From positions 124,001 through 188,000 of the forward strand of contig NZ_QFYS01000001.1 in NCBI RefSeq assembly GCF_003254525.1: 64,000 nt of DNA. The letters run 5' to 3'. Source of the stretch: Phenylobacterium kunshanense. GTDB taxonomy: Bacteria; Pseudomonadota; Alphaproteobacteria; Caulobacterales; Caulobacteraceae. This document shows positions 26,768-35,893 of the stretch, piece after piece. Positions within the stretch are counted from its first letter, which is position 1. Each line of letters begins with the position of its first letter. A model generated the notes under the pieces. It ran no database searches and was not told the origin of the DNA. It saw only the letters and a program-made list of their open reading frames with translations. The position numbers and the translations under genes were made by a program.

Positions 26768-28348
26768 TCAGAACGACACCTGCATCCGGCCGGCCACGGC
26801 GTCGTAGTCCTGGCCGATCTGGGCTCCGGCCGCGTTCAGGCGATCGATGTCGACGTGCTGGTAGTCCAGCATCAGGCGGATGGTCGGGTTCAGGTACCAG
26901 TTGGCCCCGAAGGTCAGGATCTTCTGCTCGCCGCCGCGGACGGCGCCGAGGACGGACGTCGTACCCTGAGGGCCGGCGCGGTAGTTGAGGTCGGTCACCG
27001 AATAGCGTGCCGCCACCTCGAACGCGCCCCAGGCTCCGGCCGCCGGGCTGAAGTTGTAGGCGGGCTTTGGCGCATCGAAGCGGGCCTCGGCCGGGTTGTA
27101 GGGCCGGCTTTCCCCCGTCAGCACCCAGGCGCCCTGGACGTACCAGCCGTCGAAGCGGGGATCCTTCGGGGCCACCGCCGTGGTGATGCGACGGTCGATG
27201 TCATACCGGTACCATTCACCCTCGATCAGGAAGGGACCGGCGGTGAGACCCGCTTCGAGCCCCAGGACGCTGACATGCCGAGCGTCGATCGCGCCGGTGT
27301 CGATCAATCGCGTGCCGTCGATCCGCAGTTCCGGCCGATCGCGAAGCTGAGCGGGATAGCGCGGCGTCGCGGAGGGGCCGGCGTCGCCCGGGTGGATCAC
27401 GTACTGATAGTTGGCGCCGAAATGCGCCTGCCAGGCCGGACCGTTGAAGGGGGCCAGCGCGACGCGGCCGATCCAGGCGGTCTGCTCGTCGAAGCTCTGC
27501 GCCGCGCCGATCGTGGAGCCCGTGACGGCGGTGGAGGCGAACCAGCGTGTCGCAAGGCCGGAGTCGCCGCTGCCGAAACTGCCGGCGCCAGTCACCTGCG
27601 CCGTCACGCGCGAGTCGCCCGCGGCCACGTTGCGCGCGATCTCGGCCGGGGCGGGACGCTCCATCAGCGGCATCTGGCTGGTGGAGACGGCCGCTGCGAG
27701 GCCGATGTTGGGCTCGTAGGCGCCCAGCTTGATGCGGAACGGCTTGAGCGCGGTGTAGGTCACCGAGGCCTCATAGAGCCGCCCCGACTCCTCGGCGCCC
27801 GACCCGCCGAATTCGTAGACGAAGGCATAGTCGAAGTCGGTGAAGAGGCGACCGTCCAGGCCGAGACGCGCCCGCCGGAAGTTCGTGCCTTCACCCAGAT
27901 CGCGGCCAGGGACATTTGCGGCGAGACCCCCATCCTGGAAATATTTCCCGGCGTCCAACATCACGATCGCACGAACGTTGGCGGAGAAGCGGCCGTCAGC
28001 GGTGGCGAAGCCTGGCTTGCCGTTGGACAGTGTCGCCGACACCGAGGCCGGAGCCGGGGGTAGCTTGAGCGTCGCGATGTCCGCGGACGTTTCATCCTGG
28101 GTCGTCTTCATCGCCGCGAGCTGAGCAGCCATGGTGTCCAGCTGCTGCTGCATGGCGGTCAGCCGCGCGTCAGCCTGAGTTGCGGACTGCATCTGCTGGA
28201 GCTGCGCGCGCATCTCGTCGAGCTGCTGCTGCATCGCCTGGAGCTTGGCGGCGTCGGCGGGCGCGGCCATGGCGGCGGAAGACGCGCCGCAGAGCAGGAT
28301 GCCCGCGAGGCTGGCGCCTAGCCACGTGCGCGAGGGGGATATGGCCAT
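26768..28348 (-). CDS. OprP/OprO-type phosphate-selective outer-membrane porin
   Basis: 526 residues from ATG 28348, preceded by AGAGG; an earlier in-frame start would add a non-signal leader. A Sec signal peptide ends at AMA-AP. Residues about 27–95 form a Gln-rich coiled coil (LQAMQQQLDEMRAQLQQMQ), as in many OprP-like trimeric porins. The rest is a beta-barrel ending in VSF, with the family start pattern (FSANVRAIVMLDAGKYF) and FRRARLGLDGRLFTDFDY. It should let phosphate or polyphosphate through the outer membrane. A Pho box on its strand (28411–28450) and the divergent pstS1 indicate PhoB control. Confidence 0.88.
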   Translation of the reverse strand: MAISPSRTWLGASLAGILLCGASSAAMAAPADAAKLQAMQQQLDEMRAQLQQMQSATQADARLTAMQQQLDTMAAQLAAMKTTQDETSADIATLKLPPAPASVSATLSNGKPGFATADGRFSANVRAIVMLDAGKYFQDGGLAANVPGRDLGEGTNFRRARLGLDGRLFTDFDYAFVYEFGGSGAEESGRLYEASVTYTALKPFRIKLGAYEPNIGLAAAVSTSQMPLMERPAPAEIARNVAAGDSRVTAQVTGAGSFGSGDSGLATRWFASTAVTGSTIGAAQSFDEQTAWIGRVALAPFNGPAWQAHFGANYQYVIHPGDAGPSATPRYPAQLRDRPELRIDGTRLIDTGAIDARHVSVLGLEAGLTAGPFLIEGEWYRYDIDRRITTAVAPKDPRFDGWYVQGAWVLTGESRPYNPAEARFDAPKPAYNFSPAAGAWGAFEVAARYSVTDLNYRAGPQGTTSVLGAVRGGEQKILTFGANWYLNPTIRLMLDYQHVDIDRLNAAGAQIGQDYDAVAGRMQVSF

Positions 28349-28410
28349 GTCTGGAACCTCTTGCCGATCGCTCTCCCGCGATCCGTTCGCGGCGGTCCTA
28401 GGGCGAGTGT

Positions 28411-28450
28411 GTGACAATGGCGCAAAAGAAGCATGACAACGACATGACAA
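28411..28450 (-). promoter_or_regulatory. Pho box for the OprP-like porin
   Basis: Read on the minus strand, TTGTCAT occurs at 28444–28450 and again at 28433–28439 (11-base step), with TTGTCAC at 28411–28417 (a further 22 bases). The spacing fits tandem PhoB binding on the same helical face. The porin start codon is about 60 bases downstream. Confidence 0.75.
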
Positions 28451-28456
28451 TCACCG

Positions 28457-28496
28457 CTGTCATGGAACTGCCGCGACACTGTCGCGCAGCTTTTGC
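28457..28496 (+). promoter_or_regulatory. Four-heptad Pho box for pstS1
   Basis: CTGTCAT (28457), CTGCCGC (28468), CTGTCGC (28479) and CTTTTGC (28490) are each exactly 11 bases apart, enough for two PhoB dimers. It lies about 60 bases before the pstS1 ATG, and only 6 bases separate it from the divergent box of the porin gene. Confidence 0.82.
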
Positions 28497-28555
28497 ACGA
28501 CGATCCTACACGCCCCTCGAGCGGCGCAGACTGCGCCCCGGACGAGGGATCTTCG

Positions 28556-29593
28556 ATGTTCAAACGCTATCTGACTGGCCTTGTGGCCGCTATCGCGCTC
28601 GCTGGCGCCGGTTCCGCCCAGTCGGCGGACATCTCGGGCGCGGGGGCGACCTTCCCGGCGCCGCTCTACGCCAAGTGGGCTGAGGGGTATCGGGCCCAGA
28701 CCGGGGACCGGCTCAACTATCAGGCCATCGGGTCGGGTGGCGGCATCCGCCAGATCACCGCGGGCACCGTGGATTTCGGCGCGACCGATAAGCCGTTGAA
28801 GCCCGACGACCTGGCGGCCAATGGCTTCACGATGTTCCCCACGGTGATGGGCGGCGTGGTGCCCGTGGTGAACGTGCCCGGGCTTAAGTCGGGCCAGCTC
28901 AAGCTGACCGGCGCGCTCACCGCCGACATCTACCGGGGCGTGGTCAAGAAGTGGAACGACCCGCTGATCGCGAAGTACAATCCGGGCCTTACCCTTCCGA
29001 ACCTGCCGATCACGGTCGTCCATCGGTCGGACGGGTCGGGCACCACCTTCCTGTTCACGAGCTATCTCGCCATGAAAGCCCCGCGCTGGGCCAGCGAGGT
29101 CGGGGCCAACGACGCCGTGAAATGGCCGGTGGGTCTGGGCGGCAAGGGCAACGACGGAGTCGCGGCCTATGTGAAGCAGACCCCCGGCGCGATCGGCTAC
29201 GTGGAGTACGCCTTCGCCAAGCAGAACGGCCTGACCTACGCCCTGCTGCAGAACAAGGCCGGCAAGTACGTTGCGCCAGCCGCGGCCAATTTCGCAGCGG
29301 CGGCGGCAAATGCGAACTGGAAGGCGGCGCCCGGGTTCTACCTGCTGCTGCTGGACCAGCCTGGCGCGGAGGCCTGGCCGATCACGGGCGCGACCTTCAT
29401 CCTCGTGAAGACCCGGCAGGCCGACGCCCAGAAGGGGCGCGAGGTGCTGGCGTTCTTCGACTGGGCCTATCGGAACGGCGACGCCGCAGCCCAGCAGTTG
29501 GACTATCTTCCGATGCCGCCGGCCGTGAAGGAGATGGTGCGCAAGTCCTGGGCGAAGGTCCTGGGGCCCGACGGCAAGCCCGTCTATCGCTGA
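28556..29593 (+). CDS. pstS: Periplasmic phosphate-binding protein PstS (copy 1)
   Basis: 345 residues from ATG 28556, preceded by GAGGGA. A Sec signal peptide ends at AQSAD, so this copy is a soluble periplasmic protein. Phosphate-binding motifs are conserved: SGAGATFPAPLYAKW at the N-terminus, IGSGGGIRQI, FGATDKPL and RSDGSGTTFLFTSYL. It captures phosphate and hands it to PstCA. It is not followed by pst permease genes; the next gene is a convergent Pit transporter. Closely similar to pstS2, 2.8 kb away, so one arose by duplication or both were acquired together. Confidence 0.95.
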   Translation: MFKRYLTGLVAAIALAGAGSAQSADISGAGATFPAPLYAKWAEGYRAQTGDRLNYQAIGSGGGIRQITAGTVDFGATDKPLKPDDLAANGFTMFPTVMGGVVPVVNVPGLKSGQLKLTGALTADIYRGVVKKWNDPLIAKYNPGLTLPNLPITVVHRSDGSGTTFLFTSYLAMKAPRWASEVGANDAVKWPVGLGGKGNDGVAAYVKQTPGAIGYVEYAFAKQNGLTYALLQNKAGKYVAPAAANFAAAAANANWKAAPGFYLLLLDQPGAEAWPITGATFILVKTRQADAQKGREVLAFFDWAYRNGDAAAQQLDYLPMPPAVKEMVRKSWAKVLGPDGKPVYR

Positions 29594-29594
29594 G

Positions 29595-30608
29595 CTAGAA
29601 CGCCCGGTCCGCCAGCCTCGCCGCGCCGTAGAACAGTGCGGCGATCAGGCCCGAGGCGGGCAGGGTGACGACCCACGCCCACACGATCCGGCTGGCCACG
29701 TTCCAGCGGACGGCCGACATGCGCCGCGATGCGCCGACGCCGACGATGGCGCCGGTGATCGTGTGGGTGGTGGAGATCGGCACCCCGATGTGCGTAGCCA
29801 GGAAGATGGTGATGGCGCCGCCCGTCTCAGCGCAGAAGCCCTGCTGGGGCGAGAGCCGGGTGATCTTCGAGCCCATCGTGTGCACGATGCGCCAGCCTCC
29901 GAAGAGCGTCCCGAGCCCCAGGGCGGCCTGACATGTGATCACGACCCAGAACGGCACGTGGAACTCCGCGCCGAGCTGGCCGTGGGAATAGAGCAGCACG
30001 GCGATGATCCCCATGGTCTTCTGGGCGTCGTTCCCGCCGTGGCCCAGCGAGAACATCGCGGCCGAGACGAGCTGAAGCTTTCGGAAGGTGGAGTCGGCGA
30101 AGGCGGGCGTGGCCCGGACGAAGAGCCAGCTGATCGCAAAGACCAGCACGAGGGCGAGCACGAATCCGAGCGTCGGTGAGACCACGATGCCGGCGACGGT
30201 CTTCAGGACGCCGCTCCACACCACGCCCTCGAAGCCGGCCTTGGCGAGCCCGGCGCCCAGCAGGCCGCCAATCAGCGCGTGCGAGGACGACGAGGGGATC
30301 CCGGCGATCCACGTGATGACGTTCCAGCTGATGGCGCCACCCAGGGCGCCGAAGATCACGGCGTCGGAGACAATGTCCGCCGAGATGATTCCCTTGCCCA
30401 CCGTGTTGGCCACGTGGAGGCCGAAGAACAGGAAGGCGATGAAATTGAAGAAGGCCGCCCATGCGACGGCCACCCGTGGCGAGAGCACGCGGGTGGAGAC
30501 CACCGTGGCGATGGAATTGGCCGCATCGTGCAGGCCGTTGAGGAAATCGAACGCCAGGGCGACGCCGATCAGGAAGATGAGCAGCCAGCCGGCCGCGAGC
30601 AGGTCCAT
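29595..30608 (-). CDS. pit: PiT family inorganic phosphate transporter
   Basis: 337 residues, about 10 membrane helices. The PiT duplicated signatures are seen at the start (FDFLNGLHDAANSIATVVSTRVLSP) and later (SLGHGGNDAQKTMG, and GVPISTTHTITGAIVGVG). It imports phosphate (or metal-phosphate) with protons at low affinity across the inner membrane. The upstream DUF47 gene is 6 bases away, the usual partnership. Its stop is one base from the convergent pstS1 stop. Placing low-affinity Pit amid Pst genes allows switching between uptake modes. Confidence 0.94.
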   Translation of the reverse strand: MDLLAAGWLLIFLIGVALAFDFLNGLHDAANSIATVVSTRVLSPRVAVAWAAFFNFIAFLFFGLHVANTVGKGIISADIVSDAVIFGALGGAISWNVITWIAGIPSSSSHALIGGLLGAGLAKAGFEGVVWSGVLKTVAGIVVSPTLGFVLALVLVFAISWLFVRATPAFADSTFRKLQLVSAAMFSLGHGGNDAQKTMGIIAVLLYSHGQLGAEFHVPFWVVITCQAALGLGTLFGGWRIVHTMGSKITRLSPQQGFCAETGGAITIFLATHIGVPISTTHTITGAIVGVGASRRMSAVRWNVASRIVWAWVVTLPASGLIAALFYGAARLADRAF

Positions 30609-30614
30609 GGCGGG

Positions 30615-31256
30615 CTAGAGGTGCTCGATCAGCACGCCGCTGATCCGGTTGGCCACGTCCTCGAACCGGTCCACCACCTTTTCCAGGTGGTCGTAGATCT
30701 CGGCCCCGATGATGTAGCCCATCGGATCGGTCTTCCCGACCTCGCGGTAGAGCGCGGCGATGCCGGCGTCATAGAGATGGTCGGACTCTTCCTCCAGCCG
30801 CGTGACCTGGTCGGTGATGGTGTTCAGGCGGGCGGCGTTGTTCTTCATCGCCCGGAGAAGCCGGACGGCCTCGGCGACGAGGTCCGCCGTCTTCACGATC
30901 ACCTCGCCCAGGCGAACCATGTCGGGTTGGAAGGTGTGCTGCTCGAAGAGCGCGGTGACCTTGGCGGTCTTGTGCATCTGGTCGATGGCGTCGTCCATCG
31001 AGCTGATCAGGTCGATGATGTCGGCCCGGTCGAACGGGGTGATGAAGGTCCGCCGGACCAGCAGCATCACCTCGCGGGTGATCTCGTCCGCGTCGTTCTC
31101 GTGCCTGGCGACCGCCGCGCCGTATTCCGGCGTCTCGGGACCACCCTCCAGCAGGCGATGCAGGGAGGCGGCTCCCGCGCACAAGGTCTCGGCGTGACGT
31201 TCGAACAGGTCGAAGAACCGGCCCTCCTTGGGCATCAGGGCCTGGAACCAGTTCAC
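30615..31256 (-). CDS. DUF47 (PhoU-like) Pit accessory protein
   Basis: 213 residues, all-helical, with the family's N-terminus FQALMPKEGRFFDLFERHA and conserved acidic/His helices (ARHENDADEITREVM, LISSMDDAIDQMHK, EIYDHLEKVVDRFEDVANRI). DUF47 proteins are distant PhoU relatives encoded with Pit transporters and are thought to regulate them. It precedes pit on the same strand and is divergent from pstS2 across a 147-base region with a Pho box. Confidence 0.92.
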   Translation of the reverse strand: MNWFQALMPKEGRFFDLFERHAETLCAGAASLHRLLEGGPETPEYGAAVARHENDADEITREVMLLVRRTFITPFDRADIIDLISSMDDAIDQMHKTAKVTALFEQHTFQPDMVRLGEVIVKTADLVAEAVRLLRAMKNNAARLNTITDQVTRLEEESDHLYDAGIAALYREVGKTDPMGYIIGAEIYDHLEKVVDRFEDVANRISGVLIEHL

Positions 31257-31328
31257 GGAAGACCTCTTCGACAGCTTTGCGGCGCGACGCCGCGGCTCTT
31301 ACAGTGTTCCGTAGCGGGCGTCACCGAA

Positions 31329-31357
31329 CTGTCGCAAAAGCTTTGCGTAGCTGTCAC
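31329..31357 (+). promoter_or_regulatory. Pho box for the pstS2-pstCAB-phoU2 operon
   Basis: CTGTCGC at 31329–31335 and CTGTCAC at 31351–31357 are 22 bases (two turns) apart, with a degenerate middle repeat (GCTTTGC at 31340). It lies about 45 bases before the pstS2 ATG. The same region also serves the divergent DUF47-pit genes, so PhoB could act on both. Confidence 0.75.
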
Positions 31358-31403
31358 ATGCCCCGCGTAGAGCGGCCCCAAGATCCTTCGGACGGAGGTG
31401 GGT

Positions 31404-32480
31404 ATGTTCCGGAAAGTCCTCGTCGGCGTTGCGGCCTGTCTGGCCCTGACGGCGTGCAGCAACAACAGTGACAAGGCCGGCGAAGCCAAGGCGCCCGCGG
31501 GCGCCCAGATCGCCGGCGCCGGCGCGACCTTCCCGGCGCCGCTCTATGCCAAGTGGGCCGAAGCCCAGAAGGCGGAGACTGGGCTCGCCCTGAACTACCA
31601 GGCCATCGGCTCCGGCGGCGGAATCAAGCAGATCAAGGCCAAGACCGTGGCTTTCGGCGCGAGCGACAAGCCGCTGAAGCCCGAGGAACTGAACGAAGCC
31701 GGTCTGGTCCAATTCCCGACCGTCATCGGGGGCGTGGTTCCCATCGTGAACCTGCCGGGCGTGACGCCGGGCCAGATCAAGCTCACCGGCCCGCTGCTCG
31801 CCGACATCTTCCTCGGCACGGTCAAGAAGTGGAACGATCCGGCGATCGCCCAGGCGAATCCGGGCGTCGCCCTGCCGAACCTGCCGATCACCGTGGTGCA
31901 CCGTTCGGACGGCTCGGGCACGACCTTCCTCTTCACCAGCTACCTGACGGCGGTCGCGCCCCAGTGGGCCAAGGTCGGCGCCAGCGACGCGGTCGCCTGG
32001 CCGGCTGGGCAAGGCGGCAAGGGCAACGACGGCGTCTCCGGCTATGTGAAGCAGACGCCCGGCGCGATCGGCTACGTCGAGTACGCCTTCGCCAAGCAGA
32101 ACGGCCTGGCTCATGCCGCGCTCCAGAACGCGGCCGGGACCTTCGTGAACCCGACGGCCGAGAGCTTTGCGGCTGCGGCCAGCGGTGCGGACTGGTCCAA
32201 GGCGCCTGGCTTCTATCTGCTGCTGATCAACCAGCCGGGCGCCAACGCCTGGCCGATCACGGGCGCGACCTTCATCCTGATGCACAAGGCTCAGGCCGAT
32301 GCGGCGACGGGCAAGAGCGTGCTGAGCTTCGTGGACTGGGCCTATGCGAAGGGCGACGCGGCTGCGAACGAGCTGGCCTATGTTCCGCTCCCGGCCGATC
32401 TGAAACAGCGCGTGCGGTCGAGCTGGTCGGCGATCGTCGGCCCTGACGGCAAACCGGTCTACGTCCCGGCCGCTCAATGA
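31404..32480 (+). CDS. pstS: Phosphate-binding lipoprotein PstS (copy 2)
   Basis: 358 residues from ATG 31404, with a textbook GGAGG at 31394–31398; the GTG at 31398 is therefore rejected. The signal ends in a lipobox LTAC with Cys 18 as the lipidation site, unlike pstS1, which is soluble. The body closely matches copy 1 (SGAGATFPAP-like start as AGAGATFPAPLYAKWAE, RSDGSGTTFLFTSYL). It would be anchored at the membrane beside the permease. Its stop overlaps the pstC start (ATGA), making it the dedicated binding protein of this operon. Confidence 0.95.
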   Translation: MFRKVLVGVAACLALTACSNNSDKAGEAKAPAGAQIAGAGATFPAPLYAKWAEAQKAETGLALNYQAIGSGGGIKQIKAKTVAFGASDKPLKPEELNEAGLVQFPTVIGGVVPIVNLPGVTPGQIKLTGPLLADIFLGTVKKWNDPAIAQANPGVALPNLPITVVHRSDGSGTTFLFTSYLTAVAPQWAKVGASDAVAWPAGQGGKGNDGVSGYVKQTPGAIGYVEYAFAKQNGLAHAALQNAAGTFVNPTAESFAAAASGADWSKAPGFYLLLINQPGANAWPITGATFILMHKAQADAATGKSVLSFVDWAYAKGDAAANELAYVPLPADLKQRVRSSWSAIVGPDGKPVYVPAAQ

Positions 32481-33433
32481 CCACCGTCGCCGAAGCCGGT
32501 GGCGCGCCCCGGGCGGCCCGGGGTGCGGCCCTGGACCGCCTGTTCGAAGCGCTCTGTTTCGGTGCGGCCACATTGCTCCTGACGGCTCTGGGAGGCCTGG
32601 TGGTCTCTCTCGCCATCGGCGGCTGGCCGGCCTTCGAGCGCTTCGGCCTCTCGTTCTTCACCAGCGCCACCTGGGATCCGGTCCAGGAAATCTACGGCGC
32701 CGCGGGCGCAGTGACCGGCACGCTCGTCACGGCCACCCTGGCGCTGCTGTTCGCCCTGCCTTTGGCGTTCGGCATTGCGATCTTCCTGGTGGAACTCTGT
32801 CCTCCCATGCTGCGCCGTCCCATTGGCACCGCCGTGGAGCTCCTCGCGGGCATTCCATCGATCGTCTACGGCATGTGGGGCCTGTTCGTGTTCGCGCCCT
32901 GGTTCGCCAAGCACGTGCAGATGCCGATCATGATGTCCGCCAAGCCGGGCACCCTATGGGAGACGATCACCACGGGCGTGCCCAACGGCGCGGGTATCCT
33001 GTCGGCCTCGATCATCCTGGCGATCATGATCCTGCCGTTCATCGCCGCGACCATGCGCGAGCTGCTGCTGACCATTCCGGCCCAGGTGCGCGAGAGCGCC
33101 TACGGTCTCGGTTCGACCACGTTCGAAGTCATCCGGAACGTCAGCATCCCCTATGTGCGGACGGGCGCGATCGGAGCTGTGATGCTGGGTCTTGGCCGCG
33201 CCCTCGGCGAGACCATGGCCGTCACCTTCATCATCGGGAACGCGCACGGTTTCCCGACCTCGATCTTCGCCTCGGGCTCGACGATCGCCTCGACGATCGC
33301 CAACGAATTCGCAGAGGCCACGGGTGAGGCTCATACCTCGTCCCTGATCGCCCTGGGCCTGGTGCTGTTCCTCATCACCTTCGCAGTCCTGGCCCTGGCC
33401 CGGCTGCTCATCGGACGGCAGGCGCACGCATGA
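32477..33433 (+). CDS. pstC: Phosphate ABC transporter permease PstC
   Basis: 318 residues, six predicted membrane helices. The binding-protein-dependent transport domain contains the PstC segment LAGIPSIVYGMWGLFVFAPW and the cytoplasmic EAA-like loop VRESAYGLGSTTFEVIRNV. With PstA it forms the high-affinity phosphate channel of the inner membrane. Start overlaps pstS2 and stop overlaps pstA, indicating tight translational coupling. Confidence 0.95.
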   Translation: MTTVAEAGGAPRAARGAALDRLFEALCFGAATLLLTALGGLVVSLAIGGWPAFERFGLSFFTSATWDPVQEIYGAAGAVTGTLVTATLALLFALPLAFGIAIFLVELCPPMLRRPIGTAVELLAGIPSIVYGMWGLFVFAPWFAKHVQMPIMMSAKPGTLWETITTGVPNGAGILSASIILAIMILPFIAATMRELLLTIPAQVRESAYGLGSTTFEVIRNVSIPYVRTGAIGAVMLGLGRALGETMAVTFIIGNAHGFPTSIFASGSTIASTIANEFAEATGEAHTSSLIALGLVLFLITFAVLALARLLIGRQAHA

Positions 33434-34281
33434 TCCACGCCGGCTCACCCCGTCTATCGCGCCGCATCGGCGAGGCCGCCTTCCTGGCGTTCTGCTGGGC
33501 GGCGACCGGTCTCGCCATCGTCGCGCTCGCGGCGATCCTCTGGTCACTCGTCAGTCAGGGCGTCGCAGGTCTCGACGCCAACGTCTTCACCAAGTCCACG
33601 CCGGCGCCCGGTTCTGAAGGCGGCCTGGCGAACGCCATCGTGGGTTCGCTCATGATGTGCGTGGTCGCCATGGTTGGCGCCGTGATCGTGGGGGTGCTGG
33701 CCGGAACGTGGCTCTCGGAATACGCACGCGACAGCCGATACGGGAAGGTCGTCCGCTTCCTGAATGACGTGCTTCTTTCGGCTCCGTCGATCCTGGTCGG
33801 TCTCTTCGTCTATGAGATCTTCGTCGCCCCGCTGAAGGGGTTCTCGGGGCTCGCTGGCTCGGTGGCGCTGGGGCTCATCGCCGCGCCCGTCATCACCCGC
33901 ACGACCGAAGACGTTCTGCGGCTGCAACCGGTCTCCCTGCGCGAGGCCAGCGTGGCCCTGGGGGCTCCCGTCTGGCGCACCATCCTGGCGGTGATCTGGA
34001 AGTCGGCGCAGGGTGGAATGCTCACGGGCGCCTTGCTGGCGTTCGCCCGCATCAGCGGTGAGACCGCCCCGCTGCTCTTCACGGCGCTGAACAATCAGTT
34101 CTTCAGCCTCGACCTCACCAAGCCGACCGCCAATCTGCCGGTCGTCATCTTCAACTACGCGCTTTCGGCCTATGACGACTGGCGACGCCTGGCCTGGGCC
34201 GGCGCGCTGCTGATCGCCGCCACCGTGCTGACGGTCACCGTCGCCGCCCGAATGCTCGCCCGGGAGCCTCGCCGCTCATGA
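33430..34281 (+). CDS. pstA: Phosphate ABC transporter permease PstA
   Basis: 283 residues, six predicted helices. The PstA hallmarks [16 protein letters not shown] and the EAA loop [16 protein letters not shown] are present, followed by [14 protein letters not shown]. Partner of PstC in the Pst complex. Both ends overlap neighbouring genes by 4 bases. Confidence 0.95.
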   Translation: MIHAGSPRLSRRIGEAAFLAFCWAATGLAIVALAAILWSLVSQGVAGLDANVFTKSTPAPGSEGGLANAIVGSLMMCVVAMVGAVIVGVLAGTWLSEYARDSRYGKVVRFLNDVLLSAPSILVGLFVYEIFVAPLKGFSGLAGSVALGLIAAPVITRTTEDVLRLQPVSLREASVALGAPVWRTILAVIWKSAQGGMLTGALLAFARISGETAPLLFTALNNQFFSLDLTKPTANLPVVIFNYALSAYDDWRRLAWAGALLIAATVLTVTVAARMLAREPRRS

Positions 34282-35087
34282 ACGTCCAACTGGAATCCCC
34301 GCCCGAAACGGCGATCCTGGAGCTGCCGTCCGAGACGGTGAAGCTGGCCGTGAAGAACCTCAACTTCTTCTACGGACAGAAACAGGCCCTGTTCGACGTC
34401 AACGTCGGCTTCGCGGCCAATGCCGTGACCGCGCTTATCGGCCCGTCCGGCTGTGGCAAGTCCACCCTGCTGCGCACGCTCAACCGGATCTACAGCCTGT
34501 ATCCGGGCCAGAAGGCGACGGGGCAGGTGTTGCTCGACGGCGAGGACGTGCTGGGATCGCGCGTCGACGTGGCCTCGCTCCGCGCGCGGGTCGGCATGGT
34601 GTTCCAGAAGCCGACGCCGTTCCCGATGTCGATCTTCGACAATGTCGCGTACGGCGTCCGGCTCTACGAGAAGCTGTCCAAGGCCGACCTCGCGGCGCGC
34701 GTCGAAGACTCTCTGCGGCGCGCCGCGCTGTGGGACGAGGTGAAGGACAAGCTGCGGGAATCGGGGCTCAGCCTTTCCGGCGGCCAGCAGCAGCGGCTGT
34801 GCGTCGCGCGCGGCATCGCGGTGCGGCCGGAGGTGCTGCTGCTCGACGAGCCGGCGTCGGCGCTGGATCCGATTTCCACGGCGCGCCTGGAAGAGACGAT
34901 CGCCGAGCTGAAGCGCGACTACACGATCGTCATCGTGACCCACAACATGGGCCAGGCGGCGCGACTGTCGGACCACACCGGCTTCATGTACCTCGGCAAG
35001 TTGGTCGAGTTCGGGGAGACGGAACAGGTGTTCACCAACCCGGTGACCACGCGCGCCCGCGACTACATCACCGGCCGCTTCGGCTAG
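34278..35087 (+). CDS. pstB: Phosphate ABC transporter ATP-binding protein PstB
   Basis: 269 residues. Walker [13 protein letters not shown], the PstB-typical NRIY segment, signature [13 protein letters not shown], Walker [13 protein letters not shown] and the switch His in [11 protein letters not shown] are all intact. It drives phosphate import by ATP hydrolysis and, with PhoU, relays transport status to PhoR. Confidence 0.96.
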   Translation: MNVQLESPPETAILELPSETVKLAVKNLNFFYGQKQALFDVNVGFAANAVTALIGPSGCGKSTLLRTLNRIYSLYPGQKATGQVLLDGEDVLGSRVDVASLRARVGMVFQKPTPFPMSIFDNVAYGVRLYEKLSKADLAARVEDSLRRAALWDEVKDKLRESGLSLSGGQQQRLCVARGIAVRPEVLLLDEPASALDPISTARLEETIAELKRDYTIVIVTHNMGQAARLSDHTGFMYLGKLVEFGETEQVFTNPVTTRARDYITGRFG

Positions 35088-35098
35088 GGGAGGGTTCG

Positions 35099-35767
35099 AT
35101 GGAACACACGATCAAGGCGATCGACACCGAACTGGCAGGCCTGGGTCACGACGTGTCCGCCATGGGCGACCTCGCCGTCGCGCAGGTGCGGGCATCGGTG
35201 GATGTATTCACGGCCCATGACCTCACCGCCGCCGCCAAGGTGGTTCGTGGCGATGACGCGCTCGACCTCCAGGACGCCGAGATCGAGAAGCGCGCTGTCC
35301 GCTTCATCGCCCTGCGCCAGCCGGTCGCCGACGACCTGCGCCGGACAATCGCGGCGATGAAGATCGCGATGCAGCTCGAACGCTGCGGCGACCTGGCGAA
35401 GAACATCGGCAAGCGCGTCGGTCGGATGACCAAGCCCGCTGCCGCCGCCCAGGCCGACCCGATCGGAGATCTGGGTCGGCTTGTGACCGAACGCCTGGCC
35501 GCCGTCGTCGAGGCGTACCGCACCGACGATGCTCAGGGGGCGTATGACGTCTGGCTCAAGGACACCGATATCGACGAGCGGCATGAAGTCACCCTCCGCG
35601 AGATCGTGAGCTGCATGGCTTCGGATCCCGAAAGCGTCGGCGACTGCACGCACCTGCTGTTCATCGCCAAGAACCTCGAGCGCATCGGCGACCACGCCAC
35701 CAACATCGCCGAACTGGTCCACTACCAGATCACCGGCCACGAGCTGGCCGACCGGCCGAAGCTGTAG
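35099..35767 (+). CDS. phoU: Phosphate signalling regulator PhoU (copy 2)
   Basis: 222 residues from ATG 35099, 11 bases after pstB, with GGGGAGGG upstream. Both PhoU repeats carry their metal-binding motifs (LERCGDLAKNIGKR and NLERIGDHATNIAEL). This is the classic operon position for phoU, while copy 1 lies between phoR and phoB. The two are clearly paralogous but differ throughout, so they may have divided the tasks of controlling PstB and PhoR. A short GC hairpin without U-tract (35798–35813) follows. Confidence 0.95.
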   Translation: MEHTIKAIDTELAGLGHDVSAMGDLAVAQVRASVDVFTAHDLTAAAKVVRGDDALDLQDAEIEKRAVRFIALRQPVADDLRRTIAAMKIAMQLERCGDLAKNIGKRVGRMTKPAAAAQADPIGDLGRLVTERLAAVVEAYRTDDAQGAYDVWLKDTDIDERHEVTLREIVSCMASDPESVGDCTHLLFIAKNLERIGDHATNIAELVHYQITGHELADRPKL

Positions 35768-35893
35768 GCGCCGGCGCCCAAACTCTGTCGCAGCAGGCGC
35801 CCGTCGCCGGGCGAGCGGCGACAATCGGAGCGTGGCGGTTGCGCCGGCGGCTCCATGGCCTTTTTCTCCGGTGGGCCGAGTGAGGGGGTGCGC

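Noticed and set aside
35785..35806. Possible Pho box before the DAAO-like gene (one CTGTCGC)
   Set aside because: Only one good heptad; no partner at an 11- or 22-base step.
35798..35813. Hairpin CGCCCG/CGGGCG after phoU2
   Set aside because: Short GC stem with no U-tract, common by chance at this base composition.
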